DNA from: Macrosoma leucophasiata
Taxonomy: Eukaryota > Arthropoda > Insecta > Lepidoptera > Hedylidae
Length of the DNA: 64,000 nt
NCBI GenBank assembly: GCA_036365455.1
Contig: JAWQUS010000010.1
Span: 18,338,501-18,402,500 of the forward strand
Direction of reading: 5' to 3'
This document shows, one piece after another, positions 49,395-60,276 of the stretch (the stretch's first letter is position 1; every line of letters starts with the position of its first letter). A program made the position numbers and the translations under genes. The notes under the pieces are model-generated. The model was not told where the DNA came from. It ran no database searches and saw nothing but the letters and a program-made list of their open reading frames with translations.

Positions 49395-52300
49395 GTGCTA
49401 TACAATTTGAATACCTATATTTCAAAAAGTAAAATACCTACTTATAGCGATTTGATAAATTTCATTGAAATTCAAGTTGAAAACCTCGAAATGGCAAAGT
49501 GTGTTCCTAATTCCACAAATGATTATAGTGTACGGCACACTCAGGGCAAGTCGAAGGCGATCAATCAGCCTTCTACAAAATCGATTTATACAAGTTCGCA
49601 GCGACCAACGTTGTCGGTCACTGCTGTTACGACAGACCAAGCTGTGTCTACAAAATCCATGCAATGTCTGTACTGTAACAAGATGCATTCTATATATCGA
49701 TGTATCGACTACATCGACCTTACGCCGGCACAGCGGTTAGAAAAAATTAAACAAATTAATTTATGCGAAAATTGTTTACGCAAACATTCTCTCGACGACT
49801 GCCCGTCTAAGGTACGTTGTACGATCTGCAAAAATAAGCATCATCATACGCTGCACATAGATTCTTTTACAAACTCGAACGCTAGTGCAGTGGCGTTGAT
49901 TTGCTCGGCTAATTTGACAGTCTTGCTCGGCACCGCGGTCATCCACGTCGCAGATTGTTGGGGCCAGTACCACACCGTACGTGCTTTGATTGACAGCGGC
50001 GCTATGTCGAGCTACCTAACTCAGGACTGTGCGAATCGCCTAGGGTTGTCGCGCCGCAAATGTAAATTTGAACCGGTCGGTTTGGGTGGCAATTCAATAC
50101 AGCAGTTTGGTTTAACAACTTGCAATATTAAACCACGACACTGTAATGGTCCTATCATGTCAACCGATGCGGTTGTTGTTTCAAGCATTGCAGGTAATAT
50201 ACCTACAGTGTCATTACCAGAGATAATCATTAATGAATATCAACATTTGATGTTAGCAGACCCTGGTTATTTTAAATCGGCTCCTATTGAAATGCTGTTA
50301 GCCGGAGATTTATTCCCGTTTATTTATGACGGTCAAAAAATACTGCCAAATAAACCTGGCCTTCCGGTAGCTATGAATTCAGTTTTTGGATACGTTATAC
50401 TTGGTCAGACAAAGCTCTTTGATTGTGATAGGGTTGTCTCATCGGAGTCGAACAGTGTGTTTTGTGGGTTCACTACAAATATTGATGAAATTGTACGTTC
50501 ATTTTGGGAGGTCGAGAACATACCGGTTGGTGTAACTCGTAGTCCAGATGATGAGCTTGCTGAGCGTTTATTTTTGAAAGAATATAGTCGTGACGACTCT
50601 GGTCGGTATATTGTGAAGTATCCTATTCGACGCGATGTCGAATTGGGTGATTCGAGCGCTCTGGCTAAGCGTCGGCTACTGAACCTCGAGTTAAAATTGG
50701 AGCGAGAACCTGAACTTAAGTTACAATATCATAAATTTATGCACGAATATGAGGATTTGGGCCATATGACATGCCTTGGTGACGCTCCGCACGCGACCTC
50801 CAAGTACATAATTCCACACTTTTGTGTTATTAAACCGACTAGTACCACCACTTCTCATCGTGTAGTATTCGACGCTTCAGGAACCACATCGAATAATTTT
50901 TCTCTGAATTCATTAGTATTGTCTAGTCCTAAGCTTCAGGCCGATATTAACGAATTATTAATTAATTTTCGTATTCACGAGATTTGCCTTTCCGCAGATA
51001 TTTGTAAAATGTATCGTCAGATAATGATCCATAAAAGTCAACGCCCGCTTCAGCATATTCTGTGGCGTTATGCCCTCGATCAACCTATAAAGGTTTTTGA
51101 GCTGAATACTGTTACATATGGTGTAGCTAGCAGTCCATATTTGGCCATAAAAGTTTTGCACACGTTGGCGGATGAAGAAAGTGCTGTATTTCCACGAGCG
51201 TCTCGTATATTAAAGTCAGCCTTTTTCATGGACGATTTATTGTGGTCTGTTAGCACCGAGGAAGAGGCTATAGAATTGCAGCAGGAGCTCGTGGAGTTGC
51301 TAAGGACTGGTGGATTTGAACTGCGTAAATGGTCTAGCAATTCTCCACGAGTTCTTGAACAATTAAATGAAGGTCATCGCGAAACGCCAGTTGCATTCGA
51401 CGATGGTAAGAATATGTCCATAAAAGTGCTGGGCTTACAATGGTTGCCAACGCTTGATGCCTTTTCTTTTAGTTGTGGTTCGTCCAGCCCAAATATGACA
51501 AAAAGATCAGTCTTGTCTCAAATAGGTCGCCTCTTCGACCCCCTCGGCTTTGTAGCTCCAAGTATTTTTTACGCCAAATGTTTCATGCAGGAACTTTGGG
51601 CGCGTCAGTTGGGCTGGGATGAAAGCCTGCCGTCAGACTTAGCGTCACAATGGAAGACCTATGTTAGCGAACTTCCTCTTTTATCAAATATACGACATGA
51701 TCGCCATATCAAAGTAGTTCGTCACACCTACTGTCAGATTCTAGGGTTCTGTGACGCATCTACTCTTGGATATGCCGCGGTAGTGTATCTTTTATCACGC
51801 AATGCTGATGATGAGATGAAAATCAGTTTAGTCATGGCTAAATCTAAGGTTGCACCCTTAAAGACTATAACTGTTCCTCGTCTAGAACTAATGGCTGCCC
51901 ATCTATTAGCCAAATTAGTTAAATATGTTCAGTCAATATTAGAAGTTCGACTTAAAGTCAATGAGATCGTATTGTTTACTGATTCATCTGTGGTTTTGGC
52001 ATGGCTTAACACTCCAAGTTATAATTTAAAAACATTTGTTTCGACCAGAGTGTCTAAAATCCAGGATAGCGTTTCTACTGATTGTTGGAATCATGTTAGC
52101 GGTGTTTTCAATCCAGCGGACATCTGTTCTCGTGGCGCTTTACCATCAGCATTCATGGTCAATCGTGAATGGTTCGATGGTCCTGACCGGTTTAAACTAG
52201 ATCGATCACAGTGGCCAGTCAGGTCAATGGATGAGTTTCGGGATTGCAAGCCTCCCGAGTTAAAATGTAAAAAAACAATTGTAGTCACTTTATTGTCGGA

Positions 52301-53792
52301 ACCGTCAGGGATGTATAAATTGACAGAAAAGTTTTCTAATTTTAATAAACTGGTGAATGTTGTAGCGAGGTGCTTTCAATTTGTTCGTGTTTGCCGCAGT
52401 CGTTCAGTCCAACCAAGATATCTCACGATTACCGATACGCGCAACGCACATGATGCATTAGTCAAACTGGTACAAAAGCATCATTTTCCGGATGACATAA
52501 CGGCGCTATCAAATAACAATCAATGTACTCCTTCTTTGCGAAAGCTTAACCCCTTTTTGGATGCCGATTATTTCCTCAGGGTGGGGGGTAGACTTTCGCA
52601 GTCAACTCTTTCATTTCAACAAAAGCATCCTCTGGTGCTACCAAAGAAATCTCATTTTACCAATACATTAATTGATTATTATCACAAACTTTACTTGCAT
52701 GTAGGTCCAAGAACTCTTCAAAGTTTGATTGTCCAGAAATATTGGATAATTTCGGCTCGCAGTGCTATTCGATCACGTATCACGAAATGTATATCCTGTT
52801 TTAAAGTGTCTCCTTCGAAGGCTCAACCTATAATGGGTGAACTACCAAAATATCGGTCAAGCGATGTTCATGTTTTTCACACTGTCGGTATTGACATTGG
52901 CGGACCATTTCCAACCAAAGAGTCAAACCGAAGAAACGCGCGTATTTCTAAATCATACTTATGCGTCTTTGTATGCTGTGCCACTCGCGCCGTTCATTTA
53001 GAAGTCTTATCTTCTTTAAGTGCCGAGTGTTTTCTCGCGTGTTTCGATCGTTTTACAGCACGAAGAGGCTTATGTTCTTCTATTGTCTCTGATAATGGTA
53101 CTAACTTCGTTTCTGCAAATAAGCAGCTTCAAGAAGTAACTCAATTTTTAAATACTGACTCTGATAGCATAGCCAGAGGTTTTGTAGCACGTGGTGTGAC
53201 CTGGCGCTTTAATCCGCCCGCGGGCAGTCATTTTGGTGGTCTTTATGAGGCATTAATTAAGTCCGCTAAACTACTATTGAAGCGAACGGTAGACACCCGG
53301 GCCTTATCTTTCGAGGAACTAACCACACTCTTTTATAGAGCAGAATCTGTACTTAATTCAAGGCCACTTTGTGCTGTGTCTAGTGATCCTAACGAATTTG
53401 AGATATTAACTCCGTCGCATTTTCTCATTGGCAGAGAGCTTTTATCCGTACCGGAATATGACTTAACCGACTTATCGAACTCTAGATTAAATCGTTGGCA
53501 ATCGATCCAACAAATGTCACAGCGATTTTGGAAACTTTGGAAACGCGATTATTTACATACATTACAAATGCGTCAAAAATGGTGTGCTAAGCGTCCCAAT
53601 ATTCAAATTAATGATCTGGTTCTCATTCATTCTGATTCGGCTCCACCTCTGAAATGGGTTTTAGGCAGAGTTATGCAATTACATTATGGTCCAGATGGTG
53701 AAGTGCGAGTAGTCAGAGTACGTACCGCTAATAACAGCGAGATTACTAGACCTGTTACTAAATTGAGTATTCTTCCTTTGGAGGAACATTAA
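49395..53792 (+). CDS. BEL/Pao gag(partial)-pol polyprotein
   Basis: The open frame spans 1465 codons and starts in frame at a GTG; the first in-frame ATG is at 49491 (residue 33), so no proper gag start exists. Residues 15-32 (PTYSDLINFIE) match the middle of BEL gag. Zinc knuckles CLYCNKMHS..C and CTICKNKHHHTLH at about 92-155. Aspartic protease LIDSGAMSSYL near 200. RT: VVFDASG near 488 and FMDDLL near 611 (M for the usual aromatic residue). RNase H: FCDASTLGY near 785 and FTDSSVVLAWL near 862. Integrase: zinc motif near 1100-1135, D1167, D1233, E1285. No env-like frame follows. Confidence 0.93.
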   Translation: MLYNLNTYISKSKIPTYSDLINFIEIQVENLEMAKCVPNSTNDYSVRHTQGKSKAINQPSTKSIYTSSQRPTLSVTAVTTDQAVSTKSMQCLYCNKMHSIYRCIDYIDLTPAQRLEKIKQINLCENCLRKHSLDDCPSKVRCTICKNKHHHTLHIDSFTNSNASAVALICSANLTVLLGTAVIHVADCWGQYHTVRALIDSGAMSSYLTQDCANRLGLSRRKCKFEPVGLGGNSIQQFGLTTCNIKPRHCNGPIMSTDAVVVSSIAGNIPTVSLPEIIINEYQHLMLADPGYFKSAPIEMLLAGDLFPFIYDGQKILPNKPGLPVAMNSVFGYVILGQTKLFDCDRVVSSESNSVFCGFTTNIDEIVRSFWEVENIPVGVTRSPDDELAERLFLKEYSRDDSGRYIVKYPIRRDVELGDSSALAKRRLLNLELKLEREPELKLQYHKFMHEYEDLGHMTCLGDAPHATSKYIIPHFCVIKPTSTTTSHRVVFDASGTTSNNFSLNSLVLSSPKLQADINELLINFRIHEICLSADICKMYRQIMIHKSQRPLQHILWRYALDQPIKVFELNTVTYGVASSPYLAIKVLHTLADEESAVFPRASRILKSAFFMDDLLWSVSTEEEAIELQQELVELLRTGGFELRKWSSNSPRVLEQLNEGHRETPVAFDDGKNMSIKVLGLQWLPTLDAFSFSCGSSSPNMTKRSVLSQIGRLFDPLGFVAPSIFYAKCFMQELWARQLGWDESLPSDLASQWKTYVSELPLLSNIRHDRHIKVVRHTYCQILGFCDASTLGYAAVVYLLSRNADDEMKISLVMAKSKVAPLKTITVPRLELMAAHLLAKLVKYVQSILEVRLKVNEIVLFTDSSVVLAWLNTPSYNLKTFVSTRVSKIQDSVSTDCWNHVSGVFNPADICSRGALPSAFMVNREWFDGPDRFKLDRSQWPVRSMDEFRDCKPPELKCKKTIVVTLLSEPSGMYKLTEKFSNFNKLVNVVARCFQFVRVCRSRSVQPRYLTITDTRNAHDALVKLVQKHHFPDDITALSNNNQCTPSLRKLNPFLDADYFLRVGGRLSQSTLSFQQKHPLVLPKKSHFTNTLIDYYHKLYLHVGPRTLQSLIVQKYWIISARSAIRSRITKCISCFKVSPSKAQPIMGELPKYRSSDVHVFHTVGIDIGGPFPTKESNRRNARISKSYLCVFVCCATRAVHLEVLSSLSAECFLACFDRFTARRGLCSSIVSDNGTNFVSANKQLQEVTQFLNTDSDSIARGFVARGVTWRFNPPAGSHFGGLYEALIKSAKLLLKRTVDTRALSFEELTTLFYRAESVLNSRPLCAVSSDPNEFEILTPSHFLIGRELLSVPEYDLTDLSNSRLNRWQSIQQMSQRFWKLWKRDYLHTLQMRQKWCAKRPNIQINDLVLIHSDSAPPLKWVLGRVMQLHYGPDGEVRVVRVRTANNSEITRPVTKLSILPLEEH

Positions 53793-53991
53793 GTTGACAT
53801 TACTTATAATTCTCGTACCTACTATCCTACCTATTCCTATCTATATTTATTATATTAAGTTGTATTTTTAATAATATACATTATTATTTAACACATATAC
53901 AGTCCACTAACTCTTACACTATTAATTGCCTAACTATTATTATTTCCTGGTGCTCTCTTGGGAACGTAACCGGGAAATCCTCGCGGATTTC

Positions 53992-54003
53992 GGTGGGGGG
54001 AAA
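53992..54003 (+). other. Polypurine tract of the BEL/Pao element
   Basis: GGTGGGGGGAAA directly before the right LTR, the expected plus-strand primer. Confidence 0.85.
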
Positions 54004-54396
54004 TGTTGGGTTTTCATAAGCAATGCCAATCCTATCACCAACCACCACCGCGGCGCGAATTCAAAACACGCGCCATCGAGCTCCGTGTCGTGCCTAAACC
54101 AAGGAGTTTGTTGCACCTTCATACGTCGAGGCGACACTAGCGCCACGCAGCTAGCGGCGTCGAGAGAAAACACTTACTTACCTGAAAAATTGCCGCCAAT
54201 TCGAGATGCATTTTTTGTGAATTTTCATTTTATTAAGTAAAAGCCTAAAACCAATGACTCTGAAGTGTCTGTGTAAAAACGGAGTTTAATTAATGAACTT
54301 TATTGAATCATATAACTGAAAAGGTGGTCTTCCAGAACTTTTTGGTGAGTTGCATTGCGTCTTTCAATACAGTAAATTTAAGTCCTAAACCGGACA
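54004..54396 (+). repeat. BEL/Pao right LTR
   Basis: 393 bp, TGTTGGG to CGGACA, followed by the ACCTT target duplication. Confidence 0.95.
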
Positions 54397-54401
54397 ACCT
54401 T

Positions 54402-54829
54402 CATGTTTTCAATATTTAATCAGCGTAGGTTATATAGGTATGTAAAGAACCTTAACTCACAAAAGTATCATCTTTTTTTACCTGTCTACCCTGCCTCTAT
54501 GCTATAACAAACTCTAGGTATACTCAATCTAACACTGGTTTGTTTGTTTACTTGTATTACCTTACTTGTATTACTTCAAAAGAAACCATGTTTTTTACGC
54601 AGCCACCAGATAGGTATCACCCACGTTTTAAATAATAAACTTGATAGTTTTTCTCAAATGCGTAGGTCTAATACTCTGTGTAAATAATAGTATTACTGGA
54701 TGGTTTTAATGTTATCTCAGTATGATGTAGCGTATGGCTTAGCACATCTTTTTAATCTCAATGAAAGAAGGTATAAGTGGAATACACTGACCATGATTTC
54801 TGAAAATATTTTTGAAGCATCAACGAGGC
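54402..54829. other. No gene seen
   Basis: Host flank of the BEL element; AT-rich with no recognisable feature. Confidence 0.45.
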
Positions 54830-54960
54830 CGGGCGGGAACATTAGAGGGCTACGAGTGCCAAATGTCTTAGTCCGTACAGACCTCGTACCTTTCATCACT
54901 TTCTTCATACATGCACGCTCCTCTTCAATTCCGAAAACTCTTAAACTCATTTTCAGACAT
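54830..54960 (-). repeat. RTE-like LINE R1, fragment of C-terminal coding end
   Basis: CACTTTCTTCATACATGCACGC and CCGAAAACTCTTAAACTC correspond to the complement of the R1 segment that encodes ACMKRMMK. Diverged and truncated. Confidence 0.45.
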
Positions 54961-56084
54961 TAGGCACCTACTCGATTTAATCGGTCAATGTAGTCTGAAC
55001 TTCTCGGGCCTCTGTAGTTGAATTCATAAATTTAATCAATATAGTTTTAAAAGCCATCTACAAATATAAGCACAGAAAACGAACATGTCAATTACATATA
55101 AGTATCTAATAATATTATCAAATTGTTGGGGTGTTGGGGCATTCCTGTTAATTAGACAACATTTTAATGATAAGCACTATCTTATTCTAGCACTATATTA
55201 AGCACTTTATTCCCACTTTGAACAATCGTGTCTCAGTCAATCCGAGTTAATGTACCTATGTACTATTTTACACTTGCTTATTTTATCAATTCACAAATAA
55301 AGATATCTCGGAGCGTTGTCAGACCTTGGTGTATTCAAATATTGTCGCAGACAATGTTCACGTAACTGGATTTACCTATTAACCGAAATAAATACCTTTG
55401 AATGAAGCGGATAAAAGTAACAATACTAAAACTTTTCTTATACATTTTACAGATAAGAAAATACAATTAATTTATTTAAGAGTATGTTTTAGAGTTACAA
55501 CCACATTAAATTCAAACGATTTTATCATTTTCAACCATGTTCAACATGGCGGCGATACAGCCGACACTTGGGATAGTACCTATGTAGATAAAACAAAAAT
55601 ATACCGGCCGAATTGAGAACCTTCTCGTTTTTTAAACTCGGTTAAAAACTAATGCTATCTGTATCTTACTAGAGCATCACATCACATATTATCAAAAAAA
55701 AAACAATGTATCGAATCGATCAATTTAAAGTTCTGATGATTTTTTTTTTTATTGGAAATTGATTAGTATAGTATTAACACATAAAATCGATTTCGATAGT
55801 AGTAAGAAAATATTACTTTTTTCTCCAAGTACCTACTATAATATAAAAAAAAACAATTTAAAAAATGAAAATGTCAAAATGACATTGCCCGCCATATTCG
55901 TCATGTTGGTTTTGAATTGCAATTCTAACTGCAAATAATGTTTTGTTACTGCAAACAAAGCTAAATAAGTGAAAATATGCAGTAAAAAAACGTTTTTACA
56001 TTGATTTTGCCTGTTAATGATATTGTGTACAATACATGGCCGGAGGTCCATACATTTTTGCAACATCTCCTTTGGTACAGAGAT
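54961..56084. other. No gene seen
   Basis: AT-rich sequence; no recognisable feature except A- and T-runs near 55690 and 55740. Confidence 0.4.
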
Positions 56085-56128
56085 AGAGCTGACTTTGACA
56101 CGCGGGCGGAGCCGCGAGCAACAGCTAG
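56085..56128 (+). repeat. Helitron-like 3' end fragment
   Basis: GAGATAGAGCTGACTTTGACA, GCGGGCGGAGCCGCGAGC and AACAGCTAG: the body immediately before is short and truncated. Confidence 0.55.
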
Positions 56129-56132
56129 TATA

Positions 56133-56184
56133 GAATATAGGTACTTTATGCAAACCTTATGGTCTGCATAAAGTACTTATATTC
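56133..56184. repeat. 20-bp palindrome just after a Helitron-like end
   Basis: GAATATAGGTACTTTATGCA at 56133-56152 and its complement at 56165-56184 with one mismatch, 12-base spacer. Confidence 0.9.
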
Positions 56185-57024
56185 GCCTGCGACGAGGTGG
56201 ATGGCAGAGAGCAAGAGCACTTTACAAATCACGCTTCAGAGAGCAAAATTAATAAGATGGTCTTGTTAAAAATAAGTATATTCATACCTCCGTTTCCATT
56301 TTTAGGCTTATAGCACAATACACATAACTAGGTATTTGTAATACTCACATTTTTGCATCAAGTGGCAATGTTTCTCTTCCTTTCGTATCATCATAGTTAT
56401 TCGTTGGGTAAATATTGCCGAATATATACTACGCAAGTGTGCCTGCTACAATATTTGAATACGGCGAGATATGAGAAGCCTCCGAGCTATCGTTATTTGC
56501 AAACTGATGAAATAAGCCAATGTAAATCAAAGCCGAGGTTTTCATTGGTTCTTGAAAAATATTTTGACGAATGTCCTGGATAAGTACTTATGTGTGTATT
56601 TATTCTAAGTAACTTCAAAAATGTAAAATCTATAATTAACTCTTTCTGAGATCCTCAGACGGTACCTAAATAGATTATTTTCTCTAATGGATAATCCGAT
56701 TAAGCTGTTTTCTTATTTATTAGTGTTGTTTATTCTCAATGCATTTCTTTTGAAAAGGTCGAAGTATTAACTAACAAATTTTTCAAGATGTTCTTCGTCA
56801 TCATTTCAATTTATTGTCATCTCAATCATCACATTCAAACTAGTGAAATATACTTAATTATGATACCTACTACATCGTAGAGTTTTGCTTCCTACAAACA
56901 ACTATGGATTTGTGTGTGTGCATGAATACCTACCCAAAACCCACATCCCCTTATCCTTTGAAAAAAAAGCGTTAAATTGTGAAGTGAAATATTTAATAGG
57001 TACTTCCATGTTGTTCAATCCCTA
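56185..57024. other. No gene seen
   Basis: AT-rich sequence. No family motif in the short open frames. Confidence 0.4.
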
Positions 57025-57200
57025 CTAATATTACAAATGCGAATACACATGTAAGTTTGTTTGTTACACTTTCACGCGAAAACATCTAAATCAATCATGA
57101 AACTTTGTGAACATGTTCTTGGAGGTTTTAAAAGTAACAGGATTCTTTTCTTATATGCGAGCGAGGAAGCGGTTTATGCTAGTATGCTAAAATTCTAAAA
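57025..57200 (+). repeat. Degraded interspersed repeat
   Basis: CTAATATTACAAATGCGAATAC, GTTTGTTTGTTACACTTTCACG and ATGAAACTTTGTGAACATG follow the body order of the repeat at 22095. Confidence 0.45.
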
Positions 57201-58544
57201 ACGGAAGCGTAGGAGGATATTATGTAAAAATCTTTGAATTTGTAATTGTAGGTAACTGATTAAATAAAAAAACAAAGCCGCCTTAATTCCTTATCTAACG
57301 TGATCCCGCGGGCTCAAACACAAGGTCATTTAGGTAATAAATTACGTCAGTTATTCCACATCTTAAAGGATTATACACAGACTAATAAAATAATTTATTC
57401 GTTGTTCCGATTTCATTTCCGAACCAGTAAATCTAATCCAAACTATCTAAAACACAAAACAACAACACTTCTAATAATACACCTCCATTTATATGTACCT
57501 TAGTAGGTATCTTTGTAGACATTATTATCTACCTGAAATGTATTAACATGCACCTTAAATTTATAACTATGAAAGTACAGTAACAATGAAAGTACAAAAT
57601 GGGTACTTAACAAATAAATAAATAATAATATGTATATATGTTATGTACATATGTTTTTCCACAGACAATTTATCCGCACATCATGTAGGGTTTCCATTTT
57701 TGTAGTGACATGACATAACTTATTTTTAGAATGTGGTGAACATCATACACAACCTTGCTTATGAATATTCCAGTTTTAGAAGTAGAAGTGTCATCGTGGA
57801 ATACGGTGACGTTGCATAAATGGATATCCATTATCATAAATTCAATGCCTGATAAATATATGTACATAACATAAAACATAGTGTAGTAATTGTACCACGA
57901 TACCTAATGAAAAAAGACGCTTTTTTTCAGGTGCGTATTTGAACAAAGGTAAATAAAAAGTAAATAGTAAACGTATAGGTAAATATTAGTTATAAGTAAA
58001 TTATAAATTAACATACAAACTTTTCAAATAATGAGATATAGGTACCTAAGTGGAATTGAAAAACAATAATCTGGAATTTACTCGATTCAAAGAATTAAGT
58101 AGCATAATATTTGAAAGAAGTCTTATTATTCTTAATTATATTAATTGTACTAGAATTCTACGATGAAAGATTTAAGTATTTTTTTTTTACAAAACAGTCA
58201 AGAAATTGTATTTTTTTGTATTATACAGAAGCTTATTAAAGTTAAAAAAGAAATGCCATTTAACTGAAGTTTTAAATCAAAGGACGCTTTAGAGAATTAC
58301 ATTTTTAAGTACTTTGATGTGGAGGGATAAAGCAAGTAGAAGATATATAATTATAAATACGTTACAAAGGTTACAAAGAGATTACGGAAGAGTTTACAGA
58401 GTTACAAAGGAGGAACCTTGGGTTACACACCTATTAAAAAAGTTATGTGAACTATAAAAACTGTAGAAATCAAAGAAAAAAACCCAACCCTAAATCGGTA
58501 AAAAATCAAAAACGGAAAGCAAAATTTGACGCATCAGTGTGGGA
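57201..58544. other. No gene seen
   Basis: About 1.3 kb of AT-rich sequence. Nothing recognised. Confidence 0.45.
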
Positions 58545-58700
58545 CTTCGGTAGCTTAGTGGTAAAGCGGCTGGACTGGTTATCCTGAAGTCGCAGGTTCA
58601 ATTCCTGCTCGAAGTAAATTGCTTTTTTTCGTTTTTTTTCTTTAATTTCTAAAGTTCACTCGCATGTGTTATTGCGAAAAATAAATGGTACAATTATAAA
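58545..58700 (+). mobile_element. tRNA-headed SINE family 2, best copy
   Basis: GACTTCGGTAGCTTAGTGG (A box) and CAGGTTCAATTCCTGC (B box) sit in a tRNA-like layout: acceptor ACTTCG/CGAAGT, D stem GCTT/AAGC, then GGTTATCCTGAAGTC. The body continues TTCACTCGCATGTGTTATTGCG, a non-tRNA tail shared with 4298-4402 and 63205-63355. The anticodon stem is imperfect. Confidence 0.65.
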
Positions 58701-59333
58701 AACTGTACATAACTAGGTATACCCGTGTAGCGTAACTCTTAATGTATGGCTCCGTAATAACTATCACAGAGATATTTATAACAACTTATGTCTCAGGGGT
58801 GGCCACGTATCTGCATTTTGACCTCTGGTTATTGTGTAACTGTCAACTGGTTTGTCAAAAATGTTTCAAAGATACACTTTAATCCTCATTTTCTGATTTT
58901 CTATCGAATATTATTTTCAAACTGAACATGAAATTAAATAAAAACACGTAAATTTAACTGTGCGTGACTGGTGTGTTTATTTTAAATGTGTTATTACATT
59001 TACCTCGCTGTTATTATCATAACGTGACTATCTAAATGAAGGCAAGAGTAGAATCCTTCAAATATTTGTTGAAACGTTAGTGAATTATACGGCTCATATT
59101 TTTATGCATACACATTTTCGGTATGCATGTATCGGTTATTTGTAAAAATTTGTTTTGTGTTTGCGTTCAAATTTATAAAATATTTTTTTTCTAGTCAAAA
59201 CTTGAAAGCAAGCAATGAAACTATTATCAAAGATTTATCACGCGGTATATTAAACTTACGATTATTAAAAATCAACCCGACGTGTCTTTTCGAATGCATG
59301 GTCCATTTTATTTAAATATGATTTCAAGAAATA
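58701..59333. other. No gene; X fragment
   Basis: CTCAGGGGTGGCCACGTATC then CATTTTGACCTCTGG at 58787-58835 is part of family X. Otherwise unremarkable. Confidence 0.45.
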
Positions 59334-59606
59334 AAGCAAATTCAGAACGGCTAATGGTGAAACGCAGAACAAAGCGGATAAGCGATTGTCGCAGTTTTCG
59401 TGTGACGTGTTTAATCGTATTACTGCCGGTTGTTTAAGCGACAGACGCGCATTTGTGCCTTGTAGTGCACTCAGGTATGACTGAACACTACACGCTACTT
59501 ATGTTTGACGTGGATTGTGGAAGAATCCGTGACTAAAGAGCCGTGGATAGGTGAACGATGCGACAGTAAGGAATACAAAAAGCATGTACTGATATCGTAC
59601 TTCTTA
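59334..59606 (+). repeat. Direct repeat of 273 bp, left copy (partner 60012-60276)
   Basis: AATTCAGAACGGC, GCAGTTTTCGTGT, TTTAATCGTATTACTG, GGTTGTTTAAGCGACAGACG, CTTGTAGTGCACTCAG and GAAGAATCCGTGACTA recur 678 bp downstream in the same orientation. Confidence 0.88.
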
Positions 59607-59779
59607 ATATTTTCCGAACGGTAACTGCGTATGGTTGTTTATAAGATATAGGTAGGACCCCAGTATTAAATTTACTGTTCTAATTTTTATTTTCAAAATA
59701 TTAAACCTAACGCTTACAGAAGCGCCTTTCCCTATGCTGCCTACCTTGATTACCACGCGCTTAATATATCTATTATATA

Positions 59780-59947
59780 AAAATAAGTCGGGTTTTCCTT
59801 CCTGACGCTATAACTCCAGAACGCACGAACCGATTTCCACGGTTTTGCATTCGTTGGAAAGGTCTCGGGTTCCGTGTGGTTTATAGCAAAGAAAATTCAG
59901 GATTATAAAACGACATCCACGCGGGTGAAGCCGCGGGCAATAGCTAG
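59780..59947 (+). repeat. Short Helitron-like repeat ending TAGCTAG (copy B)
   Basis: Nearly identical to 29028-29194 with a few differences, e.g. GCGGGCAATAGCTAG instead of GCGGGCAACAGCTAG. Lies between the two direct-repeat copies. Confidence 0.7.
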
Positions 59948-60011
59948 TATTTAATAAAATACATGCCCGAGTTCATTTCTTGAACATATATTTCCATATC
60001 CACACCAAATA

Positions 60012-60276
60012 AAACAAATTCAGAACGGCAGTGAAGCGCAGCATAAAACGGATAAGCGACGCAGTTTTCGTGTAACGTGTTTAATCGTATTACTGTCGGT
60101 TGTTTAAGCGACAGACGCGCCTTTGTGCCTTGTAGTGCACTCAGCTGTGACTGAACACTACACATTACTTATGTTCAACGTGGATTATGGAAGAATCCGT
60201 GACTACTGGGCCGTGGATAGGTGAACAATCCAACTGTAAGAAATACAAAAAGCATGTATTGATATCGTACTTCTTA
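60012..60276 (+). repeat. Direct repeat of 265 bp, right copy (partner 59334-59606)
   Basis: Same landmarks as the left copy, with small deletions near 60025-60060. Both copies end GATATCGTACTTCTTA. Confidence 0.88.

Larger units (their letters stand above)
48873..54396 (+). mobile_element. BEL/Pao LTR retrotransposon, recent, lacking N-terminal gag
   Basis: 5,524 bp with two 393-bp LTRs (TG..CA) that differ at only two positions that I could see. The target duplication ACCTT is perfect (48868-48872; 54397-54401). Internal parts in order: primer-binding-site region, a single long gag-pol frame, a polypurine tract. Only 129 bp separate the left LTR from the open frame, so the usual N-terminal gag coding region is missing. 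Confidence 0.95.

Noticed and set aside
53793..54003. Possible env-like frame after BEL pol
   Set aside because: Only about 210 bp before the right LTR, with the polypurine tract; no frame of useful length.
58545..58627. Possible functional tRNA gene
   Set aside because: A and B boxes are present but the anticodon stem has a mismatch and the head continues into a repeated body found at two other places, so a SINE is more likely.
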